Source: Pseudomonadota bacterium (lineage in GTDB: Bacteria; Pseudomonadota; Alphaproteobacteria; Rhizobiales; Beijerinckiaceae). Taken from it: a stretch of DNA of 64,000 nucleotides. Below are positions 43,025-51,070 of the stretch, one piece after another. The stretch covers positions 27,626 through 91,625 of the forward strand of contig JAEXGT010000032.1 of NCBI GenBank assembly GCA_023450615.1, written 5' to 3'. The notes under the pieces were generated by a model. That model had not been told where the DNA came from. It searched no databases and saw nothing but the letters and a program-made list of their open reading frames with translations. Both the position numbers and the translations under genes were made by a program. Position 1 is the first letter of the stretch. Every line of letters begins with the position of its first letter.

Positions 43025-44572
43025 TTACTCCGCCGCGTGCTGTGCGTGCAAACGTGCGCCTCGGCTCATGAGCTTGTTGAGCGCGCCGAGATAGGCCTGC
43101 GCGGAAGCCACCAGCGTATCCGGATCGGCGGCGCGCGAGGTCACGCTGCGACCGTCGGCGGAGAGGCGCACCGACACTTCGGCCTGCGCGTCCGTGCCTT
43201 CCGTCACCGCATGCACCTGATAGAGCTCCAGCACGGCCTCGTGCGGCACCAGCGCCTTGATGGCGTTGAAGGTGGCGTCCACCGGACCGTTGCCCTCCTG
43301 CTCCTCGATCACCGTGTTGCCGTCGACCTGCAGGCGCATGGTGGCGCGCTGCGGGCCGCGCGTGCCGGCGACGATGGAGAGCGAGACCAGCTTGATGCGG
43401 TCATGCGCGGTGGCGATGTTCTGATCGACCAGCGCCTCGATATCCTCGTCGTAGACGTGCTTCTTGCGGTCGGCGAGATCCTTGAAGCGCTCGAACGCAT
43501 CCTGGAACTGATTGTCGGACAATTGATAGCCCAGCTCTTCCAGCTTGTTGCGGAAGGCGGCGCGGCCCGAATGCTTGCCCATCACCAGCGAGGTCTTGGA
43601 CACGCCGACGCTTTCCGGCGTCATGATCTCGTAGGTCTGCGCGTTCTTCAGCATGCCGTCCTGGTGGATGCCGCTCTCATGCGCGAAAGCGTTCCGGCCC
43701 ACGATGGCCTTGTTGTACTGCACCGGGAACGAGGTGGCGGCGGAGGCGAGCTTCGAGGCGCGCGTCAGCATGGTGGCTTCGATGCCGGTCTCGTAGGGCA
43801 GCACGTCGCCGCGCGTCTTGATCGCCATCACGATCTCTTCCAACGCCGCGTTGCCTGCGCGCTCGCCAATGCCGTTGAGCGTGCATTCGATCTGGCGCGC
43901 GCCGCCTTCCAAGGCTGCGAGAGAGTTGGCGACGGCAAGACCCAGATCGTTGTGGCAATGCGCGGAGAAGATCGCCTTGTCCGCATTCGGCACGCGCTCG
44001 CGCACAGCACGGAACATGGCGCGGTATTCATCGGGCGTCGCATAGCCCACCGTATCCGGCAGGTTGATGGTGGTGGCGCCGGCCTTGATGGCGGCTTCCA
44101 CGCAGCGGCACAGATAATCGATGGGCGTGCGCGTGGCGTCCATGGCCGACCACTCTATGTCTTCGATCAGGTTGCGCGCCTGCGTCACCGTGGTGGTGAT
44201 GATCTCCAGCACCTCTTCCTCCGACTTGCGCATCTGGTGCTGCAAGTGGATCGGCGAGGTCGAGACGAAGGTGTGAATGCGCGGCTTCTTGGCATGACGC
44301 ACGGCCTCGCCGGCGCGGGCGATGTCGGCAGAGATGGCGCGTGCGAGACCGGCGACGGTCGCGTTCTTCACCTGCTGCGCGATCAGCGACACAGCCTCGA
44401 AATCGCCGTTGGAGGCTATGGGGAAGCCCGCTTCGATGACATCGACGCCCATGGCGTCGAGCAGGGCGGCAACCTCGAGCTTTTCTTCCAGCGTCATGGT
44501 CGCGCCGGGGCATTGCTCGCCGTCGCGCAGGGTGGTGTCGAAAATCAATACGCGGTCTTTGGAGGCGGTCAT
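43025..44572 (-). CDS. leuA: 2-isopropylmalate synthase
   Basis: About 515 residues from the ATG at 44572 (MTASKDRVLIFDTTLRDGEQ), with GAAGGA upstream; the in-frame start at 44602 is in the leader. The catalytic domain has FDTTLRDGEQCPGATMTLEE and AHCHNDLGLAVANSLAALEG, with the metal-binding HxH. The C-terminal part is the LeuA allosteric domain, which mediates leucine feedback. It condenses acetyl-CoA with 2-oxoisovalerate, the first step of leucine synthesis. The 5' leader encodes a leucine-rich peptide, so it is probably attenuated. Confidence 0.96.
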   Translation of the reverse strand: MTASKDRVLIFDTTLRDGEQCPGATMTLEEKLEVAALLDAMGVDVIEAGFPIASNGDFEAVSLIAQQVKNATVAGLARAISADIARAGEAVRHAKKPRIHTFVSTSPIHLQHQMRKSEEEVLEIITTTVTQARNLIEDIEWSAMDATRTPIDYLCRCVEAAIKAGATTINLPDTVGYATPDEYRAMFRAVRERVPNADKAIFSAHCHNDLGLAVANSLAALEGGARQIECTLNGIGERAGNAALEEIVMAIKTRGDVLPYETGIEATMLTRASKLASAATSFPVQYNKAIVGRNAFAHESGIHQDGMLKNAQTYEIMTPESVGVSKTSLVMGKHSGRAAFRNKLEELGYQLSDNQFQDAFERFKDLADRKKHVYDEDIEALVDQNIATAHDRIKLVSLSIVAGTRGPQRATMRLQVDGNTVIEEQEGNGPVDATFNAIKALVPHEAVLELYQVHAVTEGTDAQAEVSVRLSADGRSVTSRAADPDTLVASAQAYLGALNKLMSRGARLHAQHAAE

Positions 44573-44651
44573 CGTATCAGTCCTTCTCGGAAGGAGCGCC
44601 ATCTCGGTCGTTTTGCCATGCGCTCAGAGGTTGTTCTTGAAAACTTCAGTT

Positions 44652-44694
44652 CCCCTGAGAGCCCAGGCAGCAATGCCCAGACGACCCTCAGGGG
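44652..44694 (-). terminator. leuA leader hairpin (attenuator element)
   Basis: On the minus strand CCCCTGAG (44687-44694) pairs with CTCAGGGG (44652-44659), with an inner GGCA-N4-TGCC hairpin. The leader-peptide stop TGA is inside the 5' arm. The sequence after the stem (GAACTGAAGTTTTC) has only a short T-run, so it is weaker than the ilvB terminator and might work with an unseen alternative fold. Confidence 0.5.
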
Positions 44695-44783
44695 CGGCTA
44701 AGGAGAAGGAGGCCAAGGAGAAGCGCGCGGTCGGCCGCGGATGCGGTACCGTTCCTGCCAGCGCTGTGGGAGCCGATTGTCAT
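44688..44783 (-). CDS. leuA leader peptide, leucine-rich
   Basis: A 31-codon frame starting MTIGSHSAGRNG and ending DRALLLGLLLLSRP before a TGA. Seven of eight consecutive residues are leucine. All seven Leu codons are CTT or CTC, read by one isoacceptor type, while CTG is the normal choice in this GC-rich genome. GGAGG lies about 11 bases upstream of the ATG. The peptide ends at the foot of a hairpin and lies about 115 bp before leuA. Ribosome stalling at scarce Leu-tRNA would favour leuA expression. Confidence 0.8.
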   Translation of the reverse strand: MTIGSHSAGRNGTASAADRALLLGLLLLSRP

Positions 44784-45013
44784 CGCTGCCCATTCCTCCA
44801 AAAGCCGCGGCTCAGCCCGCGAACAACGGGCACGGTTGTAACGGGAGAGCTTTCGAATGGCAAGCGGTTGAAACAAACGAAAAGCCCAAGCCGGACGATT
44901 GTATAGGAAAGTTCCTTTGAACTCGAACTCTGGCCGAATGCCGAAATGCCCTAGATCAGACCGAGCTTGGCTTTTATTCAGCCTGACGCCAACCCCACCA
45001 TGAGGTGCCCTCG

Positions 45014-45349
45014 ATGAAGAATGCGATCCGCGGCCTGTGTCTCACCGGGCTCGTGTCCCTGTCCCTTGCCGCCTGCAATCAGACAGCCTCCGGGCCCGCT
45101 CCCGCGCCTGCCAGCGCGAGCGTCACCCCCTCCGGCTTCCGTATGCCCGAAGGTTCCGGCTGCCAGGGCGAGATAGCCCGTTATCGGGCCGTGATGAGCA
45201 ACGACCTCGCCATGGGCCATGTGGGCCAGTCTGTCTACAAACAGGTCGACCGGGAGATCGGCCAGGCCGAGACCGCCTGCGCCGCCGGGCGCGATGCGGA
45301 GGCCCAGCGCATGATCCGGGCCACGAAGGCCCGCCACGGCTATGTGTGA
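45014..45349 (+). CDS. Small predicted lipoprotein
   Basis: About 111 residues from ATG 45014 (MKNAIRGLCLTGLVSLSLAA), after GAGGTG. The signal peptide ends at the lipobox SLAAC, so it should be lipidated. A Pro/Ala/Ser linker is followed by a helical segment (GEIARYRAVMSNDLAMGHVG, then YKQVDREIGQAETACAAGRD). I do not know its function. It resembles small alphaproteobacterial outer-membrane lipoproteins. Its end overlaps the convergent NUDIX gene by 10 bp. Confidence 0.75.
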   Translation: MKNAIRGLCLTGLVSLSLAACNQTASGPAPAPASASVTPSGFRMPEGSGCQGEIARYRAVMSNDLAMGHVGQSVYKQVDREIGQAETACAAGRDAEAQRMIRATKARHGYV

Positions 45350-46053
45350 GTGAAGACTGAAGCGAAGAAGGATTGCAGGAAGAGAGGCATCATCTCGGTA
45401 TCGATATCCTCCGCGCTGCGGACGATCCGTACATCCTGCAGTTCGGGCTCAGCTTCCCTGGCGATGTTGGCGCGGATCAAGGCCGCGCCTTCCTCCGCAA
45501 TCATCGGCAGCGTGACCATGCGCAGAAGCGCAATGGTCGGCCATCGCTGGACGATGATCCACTCATCGTCCACGTGGAACTGGCCTTCCTGAAGGCCAGT
45601 TTCCTCGATCAGCTCGCGGGTCAGGCTCGCCGCAAGATCAACGCTGCCATCAGGTCTAAGATCGTCAAGATCGGGCGTTCCGGCGGGAAAATAGACCCGG
45701 CCCGCATTCGCCGTATGCGTAGACATGACGCCGCAGATGAAGGCGCCGTCCGAACCCCGCAAAGCTCCCATGGCGAAACCATTGGCAATGCTCCTGTCGG
45801 GATAGCCGCTGTCGATCCAGGCCAGGAAATCGGCGTAATCGGTTTCGAAATAGGTGTTGCGGCAGAGGTCCTGCTCGAACGTCAGGTCGTGGAGCAGGAG
45901 AACGCGGCCGTTGAACATTTTCGGCGTATTCGCGATGCGGCGTGCCCAGTTTGCCTCGATGAGGGAGCGATTCTGTTCGGCCCAGGGCCATTCCATGGGA
46001 ACGCATGTCGCCTCGACGCGCGACACGCGCTTAATGAGAACCTCCGTCATCAC
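45340..46053 (-). CDS. NUDIX hydrolase
   Basis: A 237-residue protein. The Nudix catalytic helix is visible as TRELIEETGLQEGQFHVDDE (the REUxEExGU core). The upstream strand VMSTHTANAGRVYFPAGTPD supplies the start of the box. It should hydrolyse a nucleoside diphosphate linked to another moiety; the substrate is unknown. It is the last gene of a compact minus-strand operon with a PhzF protein and pyridoxal kinase (4-bp overlaps). Confidence 0.87.
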   Translation of the reverse strand: MMTEVLIKRVSRVEATCVPMEWPWAEQNRSLIEANWARRIANTPKMFNGRVLLLHDLTFEQDLCRNTYFETDYADFLAWIDSGYPDRSIANGFAMGALRGSDGAFICGVMSTHTANAGRVYFPAGTPDLDDLRPDGSVDLAASLTRELIEETGLQEGQFHVDDEWIIVQRWPTIALLRMVTLPMIAEEGAALIRANIAREAEPELQDVRIVRSAEDIDTEMMPLFLQSFFASVFTHT

Positions 46054-46964
46054 ACGAGGATCTCGCCGCGCGAGACCATGACGGCCCCGCCGCCGATCTC
46101 GGCGGAAACGAGCGCTCCGCTCTTGATCGTCATCTGAAGGCGGATCTCGCTCGGGCGCCCCATCTCGACGCCCTGCTCGATGACGATGTTGTGCTCGCCA
46201 TCACCCAAGGGTTCGCACTGCATGAGAGCACCCGCGAACGCGGCAGCGGCGGAGCCGGTTGCCGGATCTTCCGGAACGCCCATTCCGGGACCGAACATGC
46301 GGGCGCGGAACCGCAACCCATCGGCCTGCGGCATGCGTGTATAGACATAGGCTGCCGGATGATCGCTATCGGAGAAGGCCTTGTCGAAAGCCTCGCCCTT
46401 GGGATAGGCCCGCGCCAGCGCATCGAGGGAGGCCACGGGCACGAGATCGTAGGCGACGCCCGCCGAGTGACGGCTCGGCACGTGCCGGTCGAAGCCGATC
46501 TCCTTCGGGTCGAGGCCGAGGGCCCATGCGCAATCGGCGCTTTCCTTGCCTTCGCCCCAGGAGAATGGCAGACGGGGAAGGCGGAAGCGCGCGATGCCGC
46601 TCAGCTCGTCCTTCACCTCGACCGCGCAGGGCACGATGCCGACCTTCTCCTTTAATCCGAAGGCAACCGCGCCCGGCTCGCCGTTCTGGTCCAGAAGCGC
46701 GAGCAGCACCGCCGTCCCGACGGTCGGATGGCCCGCGAAGGGCAGCTCGCGCGCGACGGTGAAGATGCGGATATCGGCGCGCTGATGCGAATCCTCGGGC
46801 GAGAACACGAAGACCGTCTCGGAGAGGTTGAACTCCTTCGCAATGGCCTGCATGCGCGCATCGTCGAGCCCTTCCGCATCCAGCACGACGGCCAGGGGAT
46901 TTCCGGCGAGGCGTTCCGACGTGAAAACGTCGAGGGTGAAGAAGCGGCGGGTCATGCGGATCAA
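46050..46964 (-). CDS. PhzF-family isomerase-like protein
   Basis: A 304-residue protein (or 301 from the ATG at 46955, MTRRFFTLDVFTSERLAGNP). The N-terminal FTSERLAGNPLAVVLDAEGL and EFNLSETVFVF with the conserved glutamate, then ELPFAGHPTVGTAVLL and the late ATGSAAAAFAGAL glycine loop, define the PhzF/diaminopimelate-epimerase fold. Members isomerise or epimerise small acids; most, including this one, have no known substrate. It overlaps the pyridoxal kinase stop by 4 bp. Confidence 0.9.
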   Translation of the reverse strand: MIRMTRRFFTLDVFTSERLAGNPLAVVLDAEGLDDARMQAIAKEFNLSETVFVFSPEDSHQRADIRIFTVARELPFAGHPTVGTAVLLALLDQNGEPGAVAFGLKEKVGIVPCAVEVKDELSGIARFRLPRLPFSWGEGKESADCAWALGLDPKEIGFDRHVPSRHSAGVAYDLVPVASLDALARAYPKGEAFDKAFSDSDHPAAYVYTRMPQADGLRFRARMFGPGMGVPEDPATGSAAAAFAGALMQCEPLGDGEHNIVIEQGVEMGRPSEIRLQMTIKSGALVSAEIGGGAVMVSRGEILV

Positions 46965-47809
46965 ACCTCTTCCGGGTCGAAACGGTGAGTGGGCGAAACG
47001 AACTCGTCCTGCGCGGCGATGGTGAGGATCTCGCGCGATCCCGCTTCCTCCGTCCGCTTCAGCAAGCCGTAGACAGAGGCGGAGGCTTCGGCAAGGGCCG
47101 TCGCAGCGGAGCGGGAACGGGCATAATGCACGAAGAAGAGAGCCGCGATGGCATCCCCCGCCCCGTTCACGCTCAAGGAAAGCTTCGGCGTACGCACGCG
47201 CCAGAAGCGCCCGCCCTCGCCTGCGATGAGATCGATGGCATCGGAAGGCGTCTCATTCGCCTCGACCGATGTCACGAGCACCGCCTTGGGGCCGAGCTTC
47301 TGCACGTCCGAAATCGCCTGCTTCACATCGCTCAGGCTTTGAGTCGTCCGGCCTGAAAGATAGTCCAGCTCGAACTGGTTCGGCGTGATGATATCGGCGG
47401 CAGGCACCGCCTGATCGCGCATGAATTCCGGAATGCCGGGGCGCACGAAGACGCCACGCCCCACATCGCCGATCACCGGATCGCAGCAATAGAGTGCGTT
47501 GGGGTTCAGCGCCCGTACCCGCGCCACGGCGGAGAGGATCGCGTTGCCGATATCGGCGGAGCCCATATAGCCCGACAGCACTCCGTCGCAGCGGTCGAGC
47601 ACGCCCCGCTCGGCAATGCCCTCGACAAGCTCCTCGATGGCAGGCCCGTCGAAGACCCGGCCCTTCCAGGAGCCATAGCCCGTATGGTTGGAGAACTGCA
47701 CCGTATGAATGGGCCAAACCTCGACCCCAAGGCGCTGCATCGGAAAGACGGCGGATGCATTGCCTACATGACCATAGGCGACATGGGATTGGATCGAGAG
47801 AACATTCAT
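46961..47809 (-). CDS. pdxY: Pyridoxal kinase
   Basis: About 282 residues from the ATG at 47809 (MNVLSIQSHVAYGHVGNASA); the frame to 47887 adds an upstream stretch without family character. It has the PdxK/PdxY substrate block VWPIHTVQFSNHTGYGSWKG and the C-terminal ATP/anion-hole motif LSVNGAGDAIAALFFVHYAR with the catalytic aspartate. It phosphorylates pyridoxal to PLP, in the salvage pathway. It is the first gene of the operon with phzF-like and NUDIX genes. Confidence 0.93.
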   Translation of the reverse strand: MNVLSIQSHVAYGHVGNASAVFPMQRLGVEVWPIHTVQFSNHTGYGSWKGRVFDGPAIEELVEGIAERGVLDRCDGVLSGYMGSADIGNAILSAVARVRALNPNALYCCDPVIGDVGRGVFVRPGIPEFMRDQAVPAADIITPNQFELDYLSGRTTQSLSDVKQAISDVQKLGPKAVLVTSVEANETPSDAIDLIAGEGGRFWRVRTPKLSLSVNGAGDAIAALFFVHYARSRSAATALAEASASVYGLLKRTEEAGSREILTIAAQDEFVSPTHRFDPEEV

Positions 47810-47954
47810 GGCTATAGCCCCCTTCTCTCTTTCGGTAGCGCATTGCCCGCCCGGCTTCAAATGACGTGATGTGATCTTTTTCATCACGAGACGCCGGATC
47901 GTGGCGCACGGCCCGCACGTTCGCTACAAGAAGGCCATTGAGGAGACGCCCCGC

Positions 47955-48476
47955 GTGAATCTTGAGATCATCACTAACACCATCATCGAGTTCATCCGCG
48001 CCCATCAGGCCTATGCGCCCCTGATCGTCGGTCTCATGACCTTCGGGGAATCCTTTGCCTTCATCTCCCTCATCCTGCCGATGATCACGATTCTGGTCGC
48101 CGTGGGCTTCGCCCTGGCGGCGGCGGACGTGGCTTTCTGGCCTGTGTGGCTGGGCGCCGCGACCGGAGCCTTCCTGAGCGCCTGGATCTCCTATGAAATC
48201 GGCCACAAGGTAAAGAAGCGGGCCTATGGGGTCTGGCCCCTGTCGCGCAGGCCCGACCTGATCGAAAAAGGGGAAAAGTTCTTCCTCCGCTTCGGCCCCT
48301 GGGCCATGTTCCTCGGGCGCTTCTTCGGCCCGACCCGCGCGGTTCTCCCGCTCATCGCTGGCATTTTCATGATGCCGCGGGCGCTCTTCCAGGCCGCCAA
48401 CATGGCCTCGGCCAGCGTCTGGTCCTTTGCCTTGCTCGCGCCCGGCAGCGTGCTGGCGCATTCCCTGATTTGGTAG
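47955..48476 (+). CDS. DedA-family membrane protein
   Basis: About 173 residues from GTG 47955, with GAGGAG upstream; the frame opens at 47871 but no Shine-Dalgarno supports earlier starts. DedA features are LMTFGESFAFISLILPMITI, GAATGAFLSAWISYEIGHKV and the conserved FGPWAMFLGRFFGPTRAVLP with the key GRF and R residues. Four to five membrane helices are expected. DedA proteins are inner-membrane lipid flippase-type transporters that support envelope stability. Confidence 0.9.
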   Translation: MNLEIITNTIIEFIRAHQAYAPLIVGLMTFGESFAFISLILPMITILVAVGFALAAADVAFWPVWLGAATGAFLSAWISYEIGHKVKKRAYGVWPLSRRPDLIEKGEKFFLRFGPWAMFLGRFFGPTRAVLPLIAGIFMMPRALFQAANMASASVWSFALLAPGSVLAHSLIW

Positions 48477-48538
48477 GTTTTTTCACGGAACCTGACCCTC
48501 AAGGGCTCATTACCCCCCGTACCAAACGGAGGTTTCCC

Positions 48539-48694
48539 ATGGGCAAAGGTAAAATGAGCGGCGACAATTCGGGCGAGAGCAAGAAACATCCCGGCGACCA
48601 TGTCCGGGGCTCCGGCGGCACCATGAAAAACCGCAACGACTCGACCAAGCAGGACAACAACAAGGCGCAGAATACGAAGAGCAACCGGCAGTAA
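48539..48694 (+). CDS. Small hydrophilic protein
   Basis: A 51-residue protein starting MGKGKMSGDNSGESKKHPGD, with GGAGG six bases before the ATG. It is rich in Gly, Asn, Lys, Ser and Asp and has no hydrophobic segment, so it is probably disordered. The good Shine-Dalgarno supports translation. No family recognised. Confidence 0.6.
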   Translation: MGKGKMSGDNSGESKKHPGDHVRGSGGTMKNRNDSTKQDNNKAQNTKSNRQ

Positions 48695-48756
48695 ATGCCG
48701 GTGAATTTTCTGCTCCTCGGATAAAAAGCCCCTCCATCTCCAGAGGTGGCAGATGC

Positions 48757-48795
48757 CTTCCGTAATGTTAATGCCAAGCTATAACATTACGGAAG
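48757..48795. repeat. Perfect 14-bp inverted repeat with 11-bp spacer
   Basis: CTTCCGTAATGTTA (48757-48770) and TAACATTACGGAAG (48782-48795) are exact reverse complements. They end seven bases before the ATG of the next gene. The dyad may be an operator, or form a hairpin that masks the ribosome-binding site. GTAATGTTA half-sites resemble parts of described Zur boxes in alphaproteobacteria, but the arms are too far apart for one such box. Confidence 0.7.
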
Positions 48796-48802
48796 CATTG
48801 TC

Positions 48803-49153
48803 ATGGGACAGAACCCGAAGCGCTCTTACGCTTGGCACGACGACGATTCACTCGAAGAACAGGGCCCGACCGATCTCGGAATGGCTGGCCTGCCAGAAAG
48901 CTGGCGCCATTACGAATGGAAGGCCGCGGCTTTTCTCGTTGCCGCTCTTGGGCTGCTTGAAACCTGGACTTCAGGTGCTTTGCTGACCGGCCTGTCGAGC
49001 CTCAACCATATCGCCCAGAGCGTCTGGCTCCTGTTTGTCGTGCTCATTCTCTGCGTCGGTCTCGGCCATATCTGGTTTCGCCGCCGCCCGAGCTTCGGCT
49101 TTCACCTGTGCGCGCTGATCGCGATTACGGCCCTGATCGGGCACACGCTCTGA
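48803..49153 (+). CDS. Predicted small membrane protein
   Basis: A 116-residue protein. The first 40 residues are polar (SYAWHDDDSLEEQGPTDLG). Three hydrophobic segments follow: AAAFLVAALGLLETWTSGAL, SVWLLFVVLILCVGLGHIW and FHLCALIAITALIGHTL. I do not recognise the family. A strong inverted repeat sits directly at its start and a strong terminator follows, supporting an independent gene. Confidence 0.65.
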   Translation: MGQNPKRSYAWHDDDSLEEQGPTDLGMAGLPESWRHYEWKAAAFLVAALGLLETWTSGALLTGLSSLNHIAQSVWLLFVVLILCVGLGHIWFRRRPSFGFHLCALIAITALIGHTL

Positions 49154-49177
49154 TCATCCTGACCGGACAAAAAAGAA

Positions 49178-49205
49178 GGGGCGGAAAATTCCGCCCCATT
49201 TTTTT
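49178..49205. terminator. Bidirectional rho-independent terminator
   Basis: GGGGCGGAA-AA-TTCCGCCCC (49178-49197), followed by ATTTTTTT on the plus strand and preceded by an AAAAAAGAA run. It ends the rightward membrane-protein gene, and could end ilvC on the minus strand. Confidence 0.88.
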
Positions 49206-49228
49206 CGTTTCTGCTCTTTGGCAGGAGA

Positions 49229-50248
49229 TCAGTTCTTGGTCTTGTCGACCAGAGCCTTTTCCTTGATCCACGGCATCATGTCGCGCAGGCGGGCGCCCAC
49301 GTCCTCGATGGGGTGAGCGGCGTTGCGGGCGCGGGTCGCCTTGAAGGAGGTCTGGTTGACCTTGTTCTCAAGCATCCAGTCGCGGGTGAACTTGCCGGAC
49401 TGAATGTCCTCCAGAACGCGCTTCATCTCGGCCTTCGTCTCAGGCGTAATGATGCGCGGACCCGTCACGTACTCACCGTACTCGGCGGTGTTCGAGATCG
49501 AGTAGTTCATGTTGGCGATGCCGCCCTCGTAGATGAGGTCGACGATCAGCTTCACTTCGTGCAAGCACTCGAAATAGGCCATCTCCGGAGCGTAGCCAGC
49601 CTCGGTCAGCGTCTCGAAGCCGGCCTTGATGAGCTCGACCAGACCGCCGCAGAGCACTGCCTGCTCGCCGAAGAGGTCGGTCTCGCACTCTTCCTTGAAG
49701 GTCGTCTCGATGATGCCGGCGCGGCCGCCGCCATTGGCGGAAGCGTAGGAGAGCGCGATGTCATGGGCGTTGCCCGTAGCGTCCTGATGGATCGCGATGA
49801 GGGTCGGCACGCCGCCGCCGCGCTGATACTCGGAGCGCACCGTGTGGCCGGGGCCCTTGGGGGCGACCATGAGCACGTCGAGGTCCTTGCGGGGCTCGAT
49901 GAGGTTGAAATGCACGTTCAGGCCGTGGGCGAACAGGAGAGCCGCGCCCTGCTTCATGTTGTCGTGCAGGTCATTGCGGTAGATGTCGGCCTGAAGCTCG
50001 TCCGGGGTGAGCATCATGACCACGTCGGCCCACTTGGCGGCCTCGGCCACTTCCATGACCTTGATGCCAGCCTTCTCGGCCTTGGCTGCGGAAGGCGAGC
50101 CCTTGCGCAGCGCCACGACGATATCCTTCACGCCGGAATCGCGCAGGTTCAGCGTATGGGCATGGCCCTGGCTGCCATAGCCGACGATGGCGACCTTCTT
50201 GCCCTTGATCAGATTGATATCGGCGTCGCGATCGTAATACACGCGCAT
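49229..50248 (-). CDS. ilvC: Ketol-acid reductoisomerase
   Basis: A 339-residue class I enzyme. The N-terminal NADPH motif is GKKVAIVGYGSQGHAHTLNL, and the catalytic C-terminal domain contains FKEECETDLFGEQAVLCGGL with the metal-binding Asp/Glu residues and LIYEGGIANMNYSISNTAEY. It converts acetolactate or acetohydroxybutyrate to dihydroxy acids in valine, leucine and isoleucine synthesis. It stands close to ilvH and ilvB but is separated by a DUF924 gene on the opposite strand, so it has its own promoter. Confidence 0.97.
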   Translation of the reverse strand: MRVYYDRDADINLIKGKKVAIVGYGSQGHAHTLNLRDSGVKDIVVALRKGSPSAAKAEKAGIKVMEVAEAAKWADVVMMLTPDELQADIYRNDLHDNMKQGAALLFAHGLNVHFNLIEPRKDLDVLMVAPKGPGHTVRSEYQRGGGVPTLIAIHQDATGNAHDIALSYASANGGGRAGIIETTFKEECETDLFGEQAVLCGGLVELIKAGFETLTEAGYAPEMAYFECLHEVKLIVDLIYEGGIANMNYSISNTAEYGEYVTGPRIITPETKAEMKRVLEDIQSGKFTRDWMLENKVNQTSFKATRARNAAHPIEDVGARLRDMMPWIKEKALVDKTKN

Positions 50249-50520
50249 GGTGCTCTAGTCCTTGTGCTTAGGGGCTCCCCGCCCCGGTCTTCGTTGTATT
50301 GCGGTCGGGCCGAGACCCTTGCGCAACTATTGTTTTGCCTAGCGCCGCTTTTAGCGAACAAAACTGCGCTGACAAGTCGAAGTTTGTAGGAAAAGTGCCC
50401 AAGCCGCCTGAAACGACGCCTTTACCTTCCCCACAAACGGTCCGAGCCTGGAGAGTCCAAATAGATCTCCCATGCTCTAGATTGGATCCCAGCAATTCCC
50501 TCGTCACAAGGACAAGACGT

Positions 50521-51066
50521 ATGCAACGCCTCGCCACCGCCGATGAAGTCCTTGCCTTCTGGCGTGAAGCCGGACCGGAGAAGTGGTTCTCGAAGGACGA
50601 AGCCTTCGACCAAACCTGCCGGGACCGTTTCATGCCCACTTACGAGGCCGCCGCGAGGGGCGACCTCAACGAATGGGAGCTTAACCCCGAGGGTGCGCTC
50701 GCCGTTATCATTCTTCTCGATCAATTCCCCAGAAACATGTTCCGGGGACAGCGCGAGACCTACAAGACCGATCCCGTCGCCCTGATGGTGGCGGACCGCG
50801 CCATCGAGCGTGGGTTCGATCACAAGGTGGAACCGGAGTTCCGCCGTTTCTTCTACCTGCCCTTCATGCATTCCGAGTCCTTGCGGCACCAGGAACGCTC
50901 GGTGACCCTAAACGAACCCCTCGGCGAGGATTCCGCCAAGTGGGCGCGTCACCATCACGAAATCGTCGCCCGTTTCGGCCGCTTCCCCCATCGCAACGCT
51001 CTCCTTGGACGAGAGACGACGCCGGAGGAGGAAGCGTTTCTGAAAGAGAGCGAATTCAGGGGCTGA
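50521..51066 (+). CDS. DUF924 family protein
   Basis: A 181-residue all-helical protein, from the ATG at 50521 (MQRLATADEVLAFWREAGPE). The frame opens at 50299 but the upstream part covers the ilvC promoter. Conserved blocks are LAVIILLDQFPRNMFRGQRE and FRRFFYLPFMHSESLRHQER. Members have a TPR-like helical fold and no established function. It lies convergent to ilvH with only 4 bp between the stops. Confidence 0.88.
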   Translation: MQRLATADEVLAFWREAGPEKWFSKDEAFDQTCRDRFMPTYEAAARGDLNEWELNPEGALAVIILLDQFPRNMFRGQRETYKTDPVALMVADRAIERGFDHKVEPEFRRFFYLPFMHSESLRHQERSVTLNEPLGEDSAKWARHHHEIVARFGRFPHRNALLGRETTPEEEAFLKESEFRG

Positions 51067-51070
51067 CCTC

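Noticed and set aside
43037..44701. 554-codon open frame antisense to leuA
   Set aside because: It mirrors leuA on the other strand. Long antisense frames are expected in GC-rich genes, and the translation (Arg/His/Val-rich) has no family character.
48757..48795. Single classical Zur box
   Set aside because: The half-sites look similar, but the 11-bp spacer keeps the arms too far apart for a normal Zur site.
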